A DNA stretch of 64,000 nt, taken from Amylostereum areolatum (Eukaryota > Basidiomycota > Agaricomycetes > Russulales > Stereaceae). Made by a program: the position numbers and the translations under genes. The notes below the pieces were generated by a model that worked only from the letters and a program-made list of their open reading frames with translations, did not search any database and had not been told where the DNA came from. This document shows, in pieces, positions 12,560 to 24,371 of the stretch; positions within the stretch are counted from its first letter, which is position 1; each line of letters starts with the position of its first letter. The stretch is from positions 496,001 through 560,000 of the forward strand of contig SAXG01000022.1 in the NCBI GenBank assembly GCA_012932865.1, written 5' to 3'.

Positions 12560-13482
12560 TCACATGCGGTTACCAAAGCGTGGGGATTGAGGGACACCGT
12601 ACGGCGTGGGGTATGAATGAGGGAGCCGCGGACTACGAGGTGGGGACATTGGATGAAGCGTATAGGGATCTGTAGATGTACTGCTGGGGTATTGAGAGTG
12701 AAAAGAGAGTGGCCGGCCTTGGTGACTGCTGATAGAAGACGGCGGATGCATAGGTATATGATATGAGAGAGGTTCCTGCATGCGAACAGCTTCGTAGGTC
12801 GTCTCTTCCACGACCTCGAACTGTCGGACATACAACGCTGCCACTATGGAGCTCCCTAACAAGTTCAAGGGCAACGTTGTCAGACACTGCAAGTAGCGCG
12901 AGGAAGGGCGGGTTTCACGCACAAAGCTCGACGATGCACGTCAAGACTACAAGGGCCACGACGCCACCGCGGAACACGTTGAAACGAAAATTACAGCCCT
13001 CGACATCGTTGGAGGAATGGCAGTTGTTAAACCCGTGTTGCGTCTCGTCCCGAAAGAGCTCGTATCCGAACCAGATGCCAAGGCCGAGGTTGGCTGCAAT
13101 GTGGATCTGAAGGAGGGCAGCATACCATCCCGTCATGCGGCGTTGCTTGAACAGCGAGCCAAGAAGACTGTGATGGCTCAGAAGGAGGGCGGGAGAGTCA
13201 GGACGAGAACGCACCCAAGCAGAGAGATTATAACCAGGAGACTACACGCTCCAGAGTATAAGATCAGAACCAAGTGCTGTTTCTGAGTGACTTGCACATC
13301 CACTGAACAAGTCGGTCGAATCGGGACACGCACGAACGACGACGCGATGACGGACCAGGATGAGAGACGAGGTACCAGCCTCCGAGGGGGATCAGCGTGC
13401 CCTCAGCCAGCGTTACAACGGACATCACGAACGTGCCCAGTCGTGCGGGGATGCAGCAGCAGCATTTGCGGGCATGGCTCAT
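12560..13482 (-). CDS. Four-helix membrane protein, Cys-cluster family, copy B
   Basis: Four exons (13482-13356, 13302-13215, 13167-12923, 12855-12560) give 251 residues. It begins with a Cys run (ARKCCCCIPARLG) leading into helix 1, then three more hydrophobic helices (CSLLVIISLLGLLGSLF, IHIAANLGLGIWFGYELF, VVALVVLTCIVELWSSIVAALY) and a long Ser/Pro/Tyr-rich cytoplasmic-type tail. Introns 1 to 3 fall at the same codons and phases as in copy A (phase 1, 2 and 1). The last acceptor used is the TTAG at 12856-12857, since the upstream CAG would shift the frame. Tail-to-tail with the beta-lactamase-like gene, 150 nt apart. Function unknown. Confidence 0.7.
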
Positions 13483-14052
13483 GGCACGGGCGGGGGGTGG
13501 AGGCCTTCGGTGGCCAGCACTGTGGTTTATACATAGGTCATGTTGTGCACATCGGCATGATGACCGCGTAAGTAGACCGTCACGTCGATCCGAGAATATT
13601 TGCTCTTCTCGGTTACCGTAATTACTGTAGCGAGCTCCACGGCGAGGCGAGGCGATGGATCATGGTGCTCGGGTGAAGGGTTAGGAACTCTGAAAGTACC
13701 GGAGGAACCTAGTCTGTGACTCTCGCCGGCTTTGGACCAGCTACGAGCGACGCAGAAGCATATTCTGCCATTTGTTCCGAGTAACAAGTAATGTGTGAGG
13801 GATTTTCACGAATGGCTGGAAGGTGGGGGTGCGATAATGGTGGGAGTCGACTCGTCAGTTCAACTAGGTTCAACTTCAAGGACAACGTCACGAAGGGCGG
13901 AAAATCAAGCGCCCACAAGTCACGCGGGCGGCCGACTTTGAGTCTCGGCAACGGCCGATAAACTGCACAACTGGGACGCAACTCTATCTCACGGTCTATC
14001 ATCCCGTCCTCGCCATCGCCATCGACGCCGACGCCCTCAATTCTCATCAAAA
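13483..14052. promoter_or_regulatory. Divergent promoter region: membrane protein copy B / RPL23
   Basis: 570 nt between two divergent start codons. The RPL23-proximal half contains pyrimidine-rich stretches as is common upstream of ribosomal protein genes. No coding sequence is recognised. Confidence 0.45.
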
Positions 14053-14780
14053 ATGTCTAAAAGTGCGTAACGATGTCAGCCAGTCGGGCCCCTTACTGAC
14101 TATGTTGCCTAGGTTAGTATCGGCCTTGTGCATTGTACCCTTCATGCTCAATCGTTATACCTGCAGCCACCGCGGCCGGTAACAAGTACCGTATCACACT
14201 CGGTCTCCCCACCGGTGCCGTCCTCAATTGCGCGGACAACAGCGGCGCAAAGTCGCTCTTCGTCATCGAGCCGTTCGGGTTCGGCTCGCATCTCAACAGG
14301 CTGCCCGATGCCGGTGTGGGTGACATGGTTGTCGCGTCCGTGAAGAAGGGAAAGCCTGAGCTCAGGAAGAAGAGTGCGTACTTTTTCTTTTCAACATCGG
14401 AATCGACGGGATAGCGAGAAACTACAGTCCTTGCGCGTTTGGATGGCGGTTGTTGGGATTATCTCACTGATTGCTTAATCTACAGCCATGCCCGCTATCG
14501 TCATCCGCCAACGCAAGTCGTGGCGCAGGAAGGATGGTGTTACACTCTACTTCGAGGTGTGTAGATTATCCTCTTGCACCTTTTCCAGACTCTGATTCTC
14601 TGCAGGATAACGCTGGTGTGATTGTCAACCCGAAGGGCGAGATGAAGGGCTCTGCCATCACGGGTCCCGTTGCAAAAGAATGCGTGCGTTTGACTCTTCC
14701 TTACCTCTCCCCGTTCTGACGATCGTCTTCAGGCCGACCTCTGGCCGCGTATCGCGTCAAACGCAGGCACGGTGGTATGA
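14053..14780 (+). CDS. rpl23: 60S ribosomal protein L23 (uL14)
   Basis: Five exons (14053-14062, 14167-14373, 14486-14556, 14606-14683, 14733-14780) give exactly 137 residues, the length of yeast Rpl23. The first exon codes for only three codons and one base (MSK), as is usual for ribosomal protein genes. Diagnostic blocks are [52 protein letters not shown] and the C-terminal SNAGTVV. uL14 sits on the subunit interface of the large ribosomal subunit and binds rRNA and eIF6. High confidence; this gene also calibrates the local intron style. Confidence 0.98.
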
Positions 14781-15192
14781 GCACCCGTCGTCGTTTTGCT
14801 GTTTGATCTTCCTCTTTCTCATGTTGTCCTCGTTATGATGTCGTTGTATCCCTCACACCATAATGCACCAATATGACATTATGACCATGGCCTTCTGTAC
14901 CATGTCGCTCAAAATGCCGCAACTTCACTCTTAATGACCCTGACCTCGCGCTCCACTGGTGTGATACGGTCATCGTCCAATCCTTCATTTCATGCTACCA
15001 CGACTGAAATCAAGATTCAAAGGGTAGTAAACGGTCATCATATAGCCTATATTATCACACAGTATTCCAATTTCCATTCATGCGTCTGACCCCATCTAAT
15101 CAAAGCAGTCGTGTTCAACGAGATCAAAACTCGTACCTAGCGGAACTGGGTATAAACTTTTTCTAAATGAGAGCAGATATGTTGGCCGTCAT
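14781..15192. other. Convergent 3' intergenic region
   Basis: 412 nt between the ends of RPL23 (+) and the F-box gene (-). It holds both 3' UTRs. Nothing else is seen. Confidence 0.5.
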
Positions 15193-16992
15193 CTAATCCG
15201 ACTCAGAAGCAAAGCCAAGTGCCAGGGCCTGGAGAATACGTGCTTCTCTGTTCGGCGAACGGATCTGCCTTATCCGTCGTGTGTCATTGCTATCGTGCAC
15301 CATATCCCAAACAAGTTTCCCTGGGCCAAGTTTCGCTCGGAGCGACGTGACCACCTCCTCTGTGACATCGCACTGGTAGATATTCAAGGTTTCGACCCGA
15401 CCCGACGTGAACCATCCTTCAAGTGCTTGTAACACCCCTGCAAAGGGGTTCGTTCCACTTTCCATATACTCCGTTTCGACAAGACTGATGTCGGAAAGCC
15501 TCAGCACACTGAGAGCAGGGAAGAGCGGAGAAGATGGCGCTCCGAGCGCCGTGACGATATCGGAGGCTGAATAATTTGTAAGCGACAGATTACGCACGTC
15601 TTTGAATCCCTCGAACATCCGCCGCACGCCGAGCTGGTCGGGGAAGCGGTAGTCCACCGATAGGACCACTGTCTCCATGCGTTTAAGGATAGGGAGGGCA
15701 TCCATCATCGCGTCCGTCATTATTGCCATCGCGTCAAATCCGGGCGTCAGATGAAACGTCAGTTGTAGATTAGGGCGCGGGTCGTCCTCGGTGACGTACT
15801 CGAGCGCAAAGGCATCCCTTCCCCCATTTGCGAGGCCCACGAGTGACTCCCACCTCATCGCGAGGGAGATGTACTCCTTAAACATGTGGACCTTGGCGAG
15901 ATCGCATATACGGTCGGTAGCAATGAACGGCGCATAATGGTCGCAAAGGGAGGTGGCCACCAGTAGTATGAATACCGCGTCCACAGCAGTGTCATTCGAT
16001 GGGTAGTTGGTTTCGCCATCGATCTCGATGAGGGCAGTCGCAGGCAAGGAGAGGCGATGGAAGAGCGTCATGCTTTGACGGAAGTCAGCGTCGATGACAA
16101 ACTTCTGCATACGAGGAAGAGATATGCTATGGGGTGATTCGATGGCTGAAGTGGGCAATCGAAACAGACGATGCTCCCTTGGTTGATTCCATATTTGACG
16201 GACCGTGAAAGCCTCGAGCTGTGGCAAGCGTGCCAACATCGCGACTATATCATCGACCGTCTCCCAGGCCCGGCAATCCGTGATATCGATGTCGATCAAT
16301 GAGCTTGACTGCAACAGCGGCGACGTGGTATGCAAGCTGCACCATTCCAGCTCTAACTTCCTGAGCTTGGGAGGAACGCTGTCGGAAAAGATCGAAAGAG
16401 GAGGTGGCATTGGCTCATCCCAGTATTTGTCCTCGGCCGGGGGACAGGAGTAAATGAGGCTTAACTCTTCCAATTCTGGAACGGAAGAGGACAGCAGTGG
16501 GAAAATCTTTTCTGCATCGTATCTCCAAAGATGGCTGACGGAGAAGACGCGCGCACGGGAAAGGTGGGAGATGGATAGTAGGACCGCATTGTAATACGCG
16601 AGTTTCTTCGGGGTGGGGTGCCCACGCTGGTCTGCTGACGCCAGTCGCTCTCCTTCGATCCTGAGCTGGATAGGTGCGGGATAAGATCGGTCGAGAAATA
16701 TTTGAGTGACCTCGACATTGCGGAAGGGAATCGTCGTCCATACGTCGCGGCAAGCGAGCGCAACTTCTCGCCAGCGGCTGCAAACACGCAAGAGCGGCAC
16801 CGCAGCGGAGACCACGACGTTGGACCGGAGTGTGACAGTGTCTTGCGAGAGGAAGGTGGCAATGCGAAGGAGAACTTCGAGGGGAGAGCGACGGAAGATG
16901 GGTAATTGGCTGTTAGCCTGGCGCGCTGCCAAAATTCTGGCCAAATCTTCCGGTGCTAAAACATATCCATCGGTTCCTGAGGTCGAACTCAT
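15193..16992 (-). CDS. Large single-exon F-box protein
   Basis: One uninterrupted frame of 599 residues, unusual beside multi-exon neighbours but typical of the expanded agaricomycete F-box family. Residues 35-85 form the F-box (SPLEVLLRIATFL, then LLRVCSRWREVAL and WTTIPF). The remainder has leucine-rich stretches (PELEELSLIYSC, LRKLELEWCSL, LSVLRLSDISLV) characteristic of the LRR-like substrate-binding halves of these proteins. It probably acts as a substrate receptor in an SCF ubiquitin ligase; the target is unknown. The start ATG at 16992 gives an acidic-neutral leader of about 33 residues before the F-box. Confidence 0.8.
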   Translation of the reverse strand: MSSTSGTDGYVLAPEDLARILAARQANSQLPIFRRSPLEVLLRIATFLSQDTVTLRSNVVVSAAVPLLRVCSRWREVALACRDVWTTIPFRNVEVTQIFLDRSYPAPIQLRIEGERLASADQRGHPTPKKLAYYNAVLLSISHLSRARVFSVSHLWRYDAEKIFPLLSSSVPELEELSLIYSCPPAEDKYWDEPMPPPLSIFSDSVPPKLRKLELEWCSLHTTSPLLQSSSLIDIDITDCRAWETVDDIVAMLARLPQLEAFTVRQIWNQPREHRLFRLPTSAIESPHSISLPRMQKFVIDADFRQSMTLFHRLSLPATALIEIDGETNYPSNDTAVDAVFILLVATSLCDHYAPFIATDRICDLAKVHMFKEYISLAMRWESLVGLANGGRDAFALEYVTEDDPRPNLQLTFHLTPGFDAMAIMTDAMMDALPILKRMETVVLSVDYRFPDQLGVRRMFEGFKDVRNLSLTNYSASDIVTALGAPSSPLFPALSVLRLSDISLVETEYMESGTNPFAGVLQALEGWFTSGRVETLNIYQCDVTEEVVTSLRAKLGPGKLVWDMVHDSNDTRRIRQIRSPNREARILQALALGFASESD

Positions 16993-17749
16993 GGTGAATT
17001 GTCGATGTCAGTGTGACTGCCGGCTCTGTAGAATTAGCATGGTGAGCTGGATTCACGGACAAAGACCTATGTAATTTCACTTGCCACGTCCTTCCAATTC
17101 GCGCTAGAGTCCACCGTGGCACCGTCAGGATTGGCAAAGGATGGGAACAGAACAGCGTGAAGAGTCTTGAAAAACGAATAGGAGAGCGAGTAGAGAGGCA
17201 GGAAAGTGAGATATCCGTGGATCCGGAGAGCCTGAGCAGTACCGCGACGGGGGTTCCCGCAAGGATTGATGGTGTATGCACTATGTATAAGATGAGAGAT
17301 ACTGCAGAGCTGCTTGGGATACAATGATGGTTGAAGTCACTTGAAGGCCACCACGAATCTGCCACGACCGTCGACGTTGCTGGCAAACTTGCATCAGTGG
17401 CAGGACCAGGTTAGAATTCCGCCACACGGAGTGGCGTTGCACGAGGCGTCGATCATCGATGACTCGATCAAGTCCAACCACACAGAGAATGCATTAATAC
17501 TCGAACTAAGCGGCAATAGAGAGTAACATACAATAACTACAACAAAGCATACAGTAGTGTAAAGCAAGCGGTCCGAAGTCGTACATGGCACATGGCACAT
17601 AAGTAGTAAGTGGCTGGAGTAGCACAGGTACAACATGTAGTGTGGGCGTGAAGGTCGTGATCGGATAAAAGGAGCGAGTATCGTTACAAGGGCGATGGAA
17701 TACAGTCTGTTTAAATCGGTGAAAAATGGATACAGATGAAGGGAGAGGC
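16993..17749. other. Intergenic, upstream of F-box gene and downstream of metacaspase 1
   Basis: About 760 nt with the F-box promoter on one side and the metacaspase 3' UTR on the other. No supported reading frame or repeat. Confidence 0.45.
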
Positions 17750-20497
17750 CTAGATAATGAATCGGAGGTTCGTGTCCTAGTGAAGACGTGAGACTGTGAC
17801 GAGCGTTCCAAGGAGGGAATAGGATGACGTACGATGCGGTGCGAGCTCGAGAGCTGTGGTTTCTGACTATACTTCGACTTCAAGACTTCTCTAAAAACAC
17901 CATGAGCACCCATTGAATAAATCCCCATAGCCGGAACAGTTCCCACCTGACGCCACGAAGCAAATCCTGGTACGAGATTTGCGGGTTTCGTTCTGCCAGG
18001 GAAAAACGTCAGTGGAAGTACTTATCCTCTAGTCGCGAGGGAAGACGCACTCAGCACTTTGACGAACGCCTGGAGAAATAGGCGTTAATGAGGAATGCCG
18101 GCTCGAAGAGGAGGAGACAGGAGGCTTACATAGCTCATCGCGCCGACCGCTTGTCCGCCCTGCACTGTATCCGCGCTTGTCTGCGAGTCAGTCGACCCGC
18201 TCCATGTAATCTATCCAGCACCAGAACATCCAAGTTAAAGACCAGACGGACAGAGAGAAAAAACAAACGACGTACGACGTCGGCGGGGGTGCTGCGCTCC
18301 TTGCGGAAGTTGCGGGCGACCTGGCTACCTTTAACACGGCCATTGGAGTGGTACTGGGCGGCGCAGGTTAGTCTCGGGTCAGTATTGACCTGACAGGGAC
18401 AACACTCACGAGATATGGCAAATCTGTTAGAGGAGGTGAATCAATAAAGGCACGGCAAGGACATGAGGAGAGAACTGACCAAGGATAGATCCCGAATGAC
18501 ATGACTGATGGAGCAGGAATCGCATAAGCCGCGAGAAAGCAAAGCAAAAAATATGACACGCACGTCGAACAGGCCCTAACGTTTCTGGTTCAGTTTCGTC
18601 GGAGTCATATATAGGGTAGAAACTCACCGTCAAACGGCAGCCAGCAGGAAGCGGCGAAACCTGTCCCAGACGTTCAGCACCTAGATATATGTGTTCAAAA
18701 CCAAAGGAACTCGCCAGAATCTCGTGCATCAACTAGAATAATAGTACTCTCAGTATCGTTGGATAGGCAGAGCGCAGGAGAAAACCCCTACATCGTCCGT
18801 GATGACGCCCTTGGTCTTGTAGTCGAGGGGGAATATGACTGCCAGTGGTACGGAGGAATGAGCAACATGGCCTATGTAACCATGACTAACCCACCTTCGT
18901 CATACCCATCCACCTCATCGCCATCCAAATCGCGCACCTGTCCTCCATGTCCCGAGTCTATACATCAAATATGCTATCCAATCAGTCACTCTAACGGCAA
19001 AAGTGTGGGGAAACGTACAATGCAAGAACAAGGAGTCGTCCTCATGCGCGTCTTGCACAAGCCAGCGCATGGCGTTAAGAATATTATCACGCGTGGGATG
19101 CGTACGGGGGTCCTGAGACGTGTCTGCGAGATACACAACGGCCGATTTGGGGTAGTTGTGGTGTTCTGGCGATCGCGCGGAGTTAGCAAGGTAGTTCTAC
19201 CCACGCAAAGGGTGACAGGGATACGCACCAGTCAGGAAGTGGTACATGTTCTTCGCATCGTTCACGCAGCCCTGAAGCGCGTTACTCGTTCCCGTGTAGT
19301 TGATCCCAATCTGTCCCGAGTCCCGCGGCGTTAGTGCGCGGGTTAGAGAAAAGAATCAAGAATCAACGCACGCATAGAGCCTTCTTCTTACCTGTACATC
19401 TCGAATAGTGGAACAGAGGATGCGTCATCGAGTGCTTGTGCGCCCGCGGAGGTTGGGCATATTCCTGCGTGCTAGTGATCTCGTGGCTCAACAGCGTAGG
19501 ACCGTGAGGGTTGAAGTGTATCCGCCGTGGCATTTGGACGACGTTCGTCTGGGGCTGAGGATATCGGGGTGCGTGGGCTGACGGGGCAGACTGGGGCCAT
19601 GCATTCGAGGGCGCAGAGCGGCCATATTGGACTTGGGCCGGTCCGTATTGGTGGGCGTAGGACGATTGGGGTTGTGCTCCGTAGCCTGCAAAAGGGTCGG
19701 AATGATCTGCAGTTGTTTAACTAAGGATGGGCTAGGGAGCGAGAGAATGGTGAGACGTACGGGTGACCAGAACAGGTGGTGCGGGGGTTGCGCTAGGAAA
19801 TCGGGGCCGGGAGTGCGAATGGGACCGACCGCCGTGCGAGTGGGCTAGTGCGGAATGGGAATGAGAGTGTCCATGGTGTGAATGAGAGTGCGTGCGAGTC
19901 CGCGAATGAGAGTGGGAACTGTGGTGATGACCTTGGTCGGGAGATGAATGATTGTGATGGCCGTGGCTGTTGCTCCGGCTACGATGATGGTGTTGGGCGC
20001 TCGAGTGGGATCGGGTGCGGGGACGGTAGTGATGATCTACTCCGCTGTAAAATCGCAGATAAACTCGACGGAAGAGCAGAAATATGTGAGCGTACGTACG
20101 TTCCAGGACTCTGACTGGGTATATACGTGTATCCCTGTCTAAAAGCGAACGAAGAGAGGTAAGTCGACGCATACATTGACAGAAAGGCCGCGAGAAAGGC
20201 GCACTGTGCGGATGGGAATGGGATACCCAAGGGTGCGAAAGGCTGAGCGTACTCGGGTTGCCTGTATCGACGAAACCAATGGGTGGGGAACGGGATGCAC
20301 AACATGGGCGTAGGATGGTGAGCGAAGGCAAGAAGAGGAAGGGTAAGGGAAAGGACTCACGGAAACCTATAAGCGATAATAACAGAGGGATCAAGATCGC
20401 AGTTCGGACCAACAAGACCAGATTCAAGACCTCTCGTCACCGCCCGCCCGCGTCCGAGTGAAACATGCCGAAGAAAGACGACTCACGGAATGGACAT
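17750..20497 (-). CDS. Type I metacaspase with His/Ser-rich prodomain (copy 1)
   Basis: A many-exon gene. The caspase-like p20 core is complete: KKKALCIGINYTG, the NDAKNMYHFL helix, the catalytic-His motif HYSGHGGQ (about 18941-18957), DGDEVDGYDE, IFPLDYK, and the catalytic-Cys motif DSCHSGS (about 18487-18504, assembled across an intron that follows the Asp). The p10-like part follows with WSGSTDSQTSADTVQGG, AVGAMSY and QKPQLSSSH, ending DTNLRFII. The prodomain contains about 65 residues dominated by His and Ser (19,750-20,045) and then a Tyr/Gln/Pro-rich stretch. Metacaspases are Ca-dependent Arg/Lys-specific cysteine peptidases acting in stress, protein aggregation and cell death. One intron (18661-18714) needs a GC donor. 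The 5' exons before GYTYIPS are not resolved; the ATG at 20497, followed by a strong donor, is my best guess for the start. Confidence 0.85.
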
Positions 20498-21472
20498 GAA
20501 AGGGCTGAAGGGAAGATTTCTATCTTGGGCGGTGTCAGGTAGTGTAGCTTTCGGCGCTTGCAAACGGGGTTGTGGTGAGTGCCGGGGCTTTGAGGGCTTT
20601 GAGGGAGGGTAGGGAGGACGGGAGGACGGGAATCGTCAGCCTGTAGTACTTATGGCGGCCGGGCGATGTGGTCTGAGACAAGTCAGCGCCGTTTCTCACT
20701 TCCTTCAGGCGCGCGTCCGAGTCACGTTATCCGCGTCTCCCGCCTCGTGATCGCGTTTACACGCCCCCTCCTCCCTCCCAGATCTGACCCGATCAATCGT
20801 AGATCCGCACGCACGTATTTACTTACCCATTTTCGACGCTCTGGACGACGAAAGAGCCAGTGGAAATGTGGAAAGGCATTTCGCATATCCTTGGCAGCAT
20901 TGGCGGGACCCCATTCCCGCCGGACCTTGGCACCCCGGGGCACAGCTCCAAGTGCTTCGAGTCAAGGCCCAATTCCGACACTTGGCCGCAAATACCCACA
21001 TGATGTATCATCCATCTGTCCACCCGGCGCCAGTCCACATAATCGCAGCCCACAAACACCCACAACTCTGCGATTAATCCTCGGCCGTGAATATCTGGAT
21101 CCTCGAGCTCCTGTCTCGCTTCCACAGTTCCACTCCCACCCCGACCTAGGAAAGAAACATCAACTATATCATCGGGGTATCGTAACGTAAGCGTATTGAG
21201 AGAGAAACACCAAGTAAGTAAGCGTAAAAAAGGCTACACAGCAAGGACAAACACGGACAACAGACAACAACGTAAAACATGTCATAGATACCATAAGTAG
21301 ATGGGCCACCCGCAGGGCGGTGTTCCTTTCCTCTGTCGTTCCAGATTAAAATGGACAAATCCCTCCTCCCAACAGCATACGGGCGTAACAGTCACAATGC
21401 AAACGCTGCCACAGATCTCGTACAGCATTGTTTTCAGCCCACCCCAACACCGGTGAATTGAGCACGCGCTCG
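20498..21472. other. Intergenic between tandem metacaspase genes
   Basis: 975 nt that should contain the promoter of metacaspase copy 1 and the 3' UTR of copy 2. A purine-rich GGGAGG repeat run lies near 20602-20632. No gene seen. Confidence 0.45.
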
Positions 21473-24371
21473 TCATAGAATGAAGGTCCGGTGAACGTCC
21501 TGCGAGTAGGGAAGGATAAGCCGGTCAGGATCGATGATATTGAGCAAGGGCAGGGATGGACGTAGCCCGAGCTTGTGAAAGCTAGAACAGACTGTCTCCG
21601 AAGGTGCCGATGAGAGCAAGTCACTCACGATATGATGCGACGCAGACAGCTGTGGTCGCTGGTGGTATTTCTTCGTGTGTCGCCTGGCGCGCAGGAGTCA
21701 GCCACAGAAAAGACAGACAGACGCACAAGGGTAACCTACCGGAGGTCTCTAAGGAGATCTTCAATAGACAGCCTTTGATGGGTCCCTATACGCCTGATCA
21801 GAAACTAGGTGCACCAACAGCAGTCATTCGAGCTCACTCAGAGCCTTGATGAATGCCTACACAACGAGAATTAAAAGGCGACCCTTCGGCGGAGAACCGG
21901 AAGGATACATACATAGCTCATCGCGCCGACTTGGAGCCCATTGATGCTCGTGTCCGCAGACGTTCCGGAGTCCTGTGAGCCGCTCCAACATATCTGTTGT
22001 AGTTCTTCGATTCAATCCGATGAATGGGCCGGGCGATGCGAGAGCTCACCACTTCCGCTGGTGTCTTCCTCAAGTTGACAAATTTGGGAGTAACATCAGA
22101 GCCCATAATGCGACCATTCGAATGATACTACAAAAGGTCAGAAAGCTCCCGCGCGAGGGGGGTGAAAGCGCATACCAAGTAGAGAAGATCTGGGCTCGCT
22201 ATCAGCATGGAAAAATGCTCGCAGACGAAGTTGACGTACCGAGAATGGATCCTGAATGACAAGACTGTGCAGGTCACAAGAGTCAGACCGACAATTTAGC
22301 GCGATACCACACGGAATGACGCCTACGTCAAAAACAGCCTAAGGTTACAAACTCAGTTCGAAGCATGCAGAAAGCATGGAGGGGAGAGCACGCACGGATA
22401 GTCGACAACCTGCTGGTAATGGCCGGATCTACGTACTCACAAGGTCTGTTAAGCAGATAATGTGGCGGAAGTGAGAGACAACGTACCAGTTCCTCAAAAA
22501 GCGTCTGATCAAATTGTCAAGTTTTCACTGGATAAGACCCGCATGTAACTCACATCGTCGATGAGAGGCCCATTTTCCTTGTAATCGACCGGGAATATCA
22601 CTGAAAACAACCCACATTAGAGGACTCCGTGGCAAAAAGGGACCGTCACTCACTTTCATCCATTCCGTCTACCTCGTCGCCATCCCGATCTCGAACCTGG
22701 CCTCCATGTCCCGAATCTTAGCAGCTATCTCGATCACCATCCCCAAGACCTCTGACAACCTAGACTCGCTTACAATGGAAGAACAGAGAATCATGCATCT
22801 TCGCCCCATCCGTTAGCCAGCGAATAGCCTTGAGGATATTTCTCCTCGTAGGCATCATTTTTGGATCATGTGTATCATCTGTGAATACCAGGACATAGCG
22901 TTTGTCGAAGTGAAACTGCTCTGCGATCCACATGGCGTTAGAAGAACGGCCCCGTGATGGTGCACAAAACACCCACCGACGAGCAAGCGGGCCATTCTCT
23001 GCGCGTCGTTTACGCAACCGTCCAGAGCGTGACTCTGACCCGTATAATTGATCCCAATCTACGCGCCGAAAGCAACATCGTCAGCCAGGACAGAACCAAA
23101 TTGCACACGACACGCACGCAAATCGCCTTTCGCTTGCCCGTACACTTCGACAAACGGAAATCCCGATGCTCGAGCTCGTGAATCTGCCCGATCCGGCGGA
23201 AGAGCTTCTTGCCCAAGCGACCGAGGTCAATATCTCTATCTCGGTCCTGCCCCCCTCCCCCTCCCCCGCCCTCGGTCGGAAGTCGGTGCACCGTGGGCGC
23301 CGCCTCGCGCGTGTGGGTGTAGTCGTGGTCCATCGTCTCGCCATGCTCCGTGGGCGCCCCACGGGTGCGCCCTCCGCCCGTGCCCGCCGTGCGCGTCCTG
23401 GTAGATGCGTGATGCTGTGTACTAGACGCGTGTTGTCGCGAGGACCCAGACCGCGGGGAGTGTCGCGGAGATCGACTTCGGTGCCGCCGCGAACCAACGC
23501 TGTGTTGGTGCGAAACGGCAGGGCGGTGGACCATCAATACGGGCGGGTCTTCAAGGTGGACACCACTCCGGGTCGACCCAGCTCCCATCCCCTGCGGGGG
23601 TGGAACGAAAAGGGGCTCGGGCGAGCCGGCGCGGTCGTGGTCGTGGTCATGGTCGGCGAGGTTCACTCGCGACGTCGCGTGCGACGGCGCTGCAGACGGG
23701 GAGCCTAGTGGTTGAGTTTCAGGAAGAAAGAAGGACGGACGGGGGGGAGAACACACGCTGGATGAAGATGTTTGGCACGTCTGCTGGGGGGCGAGAACCG
23801 GCGCGCTGTCGACCGCGCGAGGAGGAGCGACGTCTGCGGAGGCGCCGGGTGCCCCACCTGCTTTTGCGAGGTTCGGGCTCGACGTGGCTGGTGTGGCTTG
23901 CCGCACGCGGGATGACAACGGAGTTGCGCGTGCTAGGAGGGACCAGGATCGTTCTGGGTGTGCGTGGTGGATGCGTCGGTGAGTAAGAGCGTCAGAAAGT
24001 TTGCAGAGGAACGTACGGGGCGGCGACACTGCCATTGCCGGCATGTCCATGTTCGTGATGAGACCTTCATGTGAGAGATTAATCAGGCCCTTGGGAATGA
24101 CAGCGATACAGACGTACTCGCTCGGGGCATAATGTGATCCTCCTTCTGGGTCGTAATGGGACTCGCTGCGAGAGCTCATTGAGGACGAACGAAAGGAAGA
24201 GACGCGAAGGAAAAGGACGTACGGAGCACCCCTGGTTTCATCGCGGCCTCGTGTCAGTGACGAGAACGTAGAGAAGAGGAAGTTGACGCACAGAACTTCC
24301 GACTCTGACACCCCTCCTCGTTTCTTGCGTTTGCCGTCGCGGCGAATGATCGTTTTGATGCGTTTGAACAT
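21473..24371 (-). CDS. Type I metacaspase with long Arg/Ser/Pro prodomain (copy 2)
   Basis: The core matches copy 1 exon by exon: SKCTGKRKAIC, IGINYTGQSHALDGCVNDAQ, the His motif YSGHGGQVRDRDGDEVDG (near 22697-22716), IFPVDYK, PLPAGCRLSAVFDSCHSGS with the catalytic Cys (22241-22264), YHSNGRIMGS, WSGSQDSGTSADTS, GAMSY, RPQLSASH and a C-terminal DVHRTFIL ending at 21473. The prodomain is far longer than in copy 1 and different: mostly Ser/Pro/Arg/His, with a DHDHDHD run and RS-type repeats, then a basic stretch before the core. The ATG at 24371 opens an Arg/Lys-rich leader that joins the downstream exons through two canonical donors (GTGCGT, GTACGT); an alternative start is 24179. Same strand as copy 1 and 975 nt from it, so a tandem duplication. 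Both catalytic residues are intact. Confidence 0.85.

Noticed and set aside
23166..23708. 180-codon open frame on the plus strand
   Set aside because: It is antisense to the low-complexity prodomain of metacaspase 2, whose GC-rich codons keep the other strand open.
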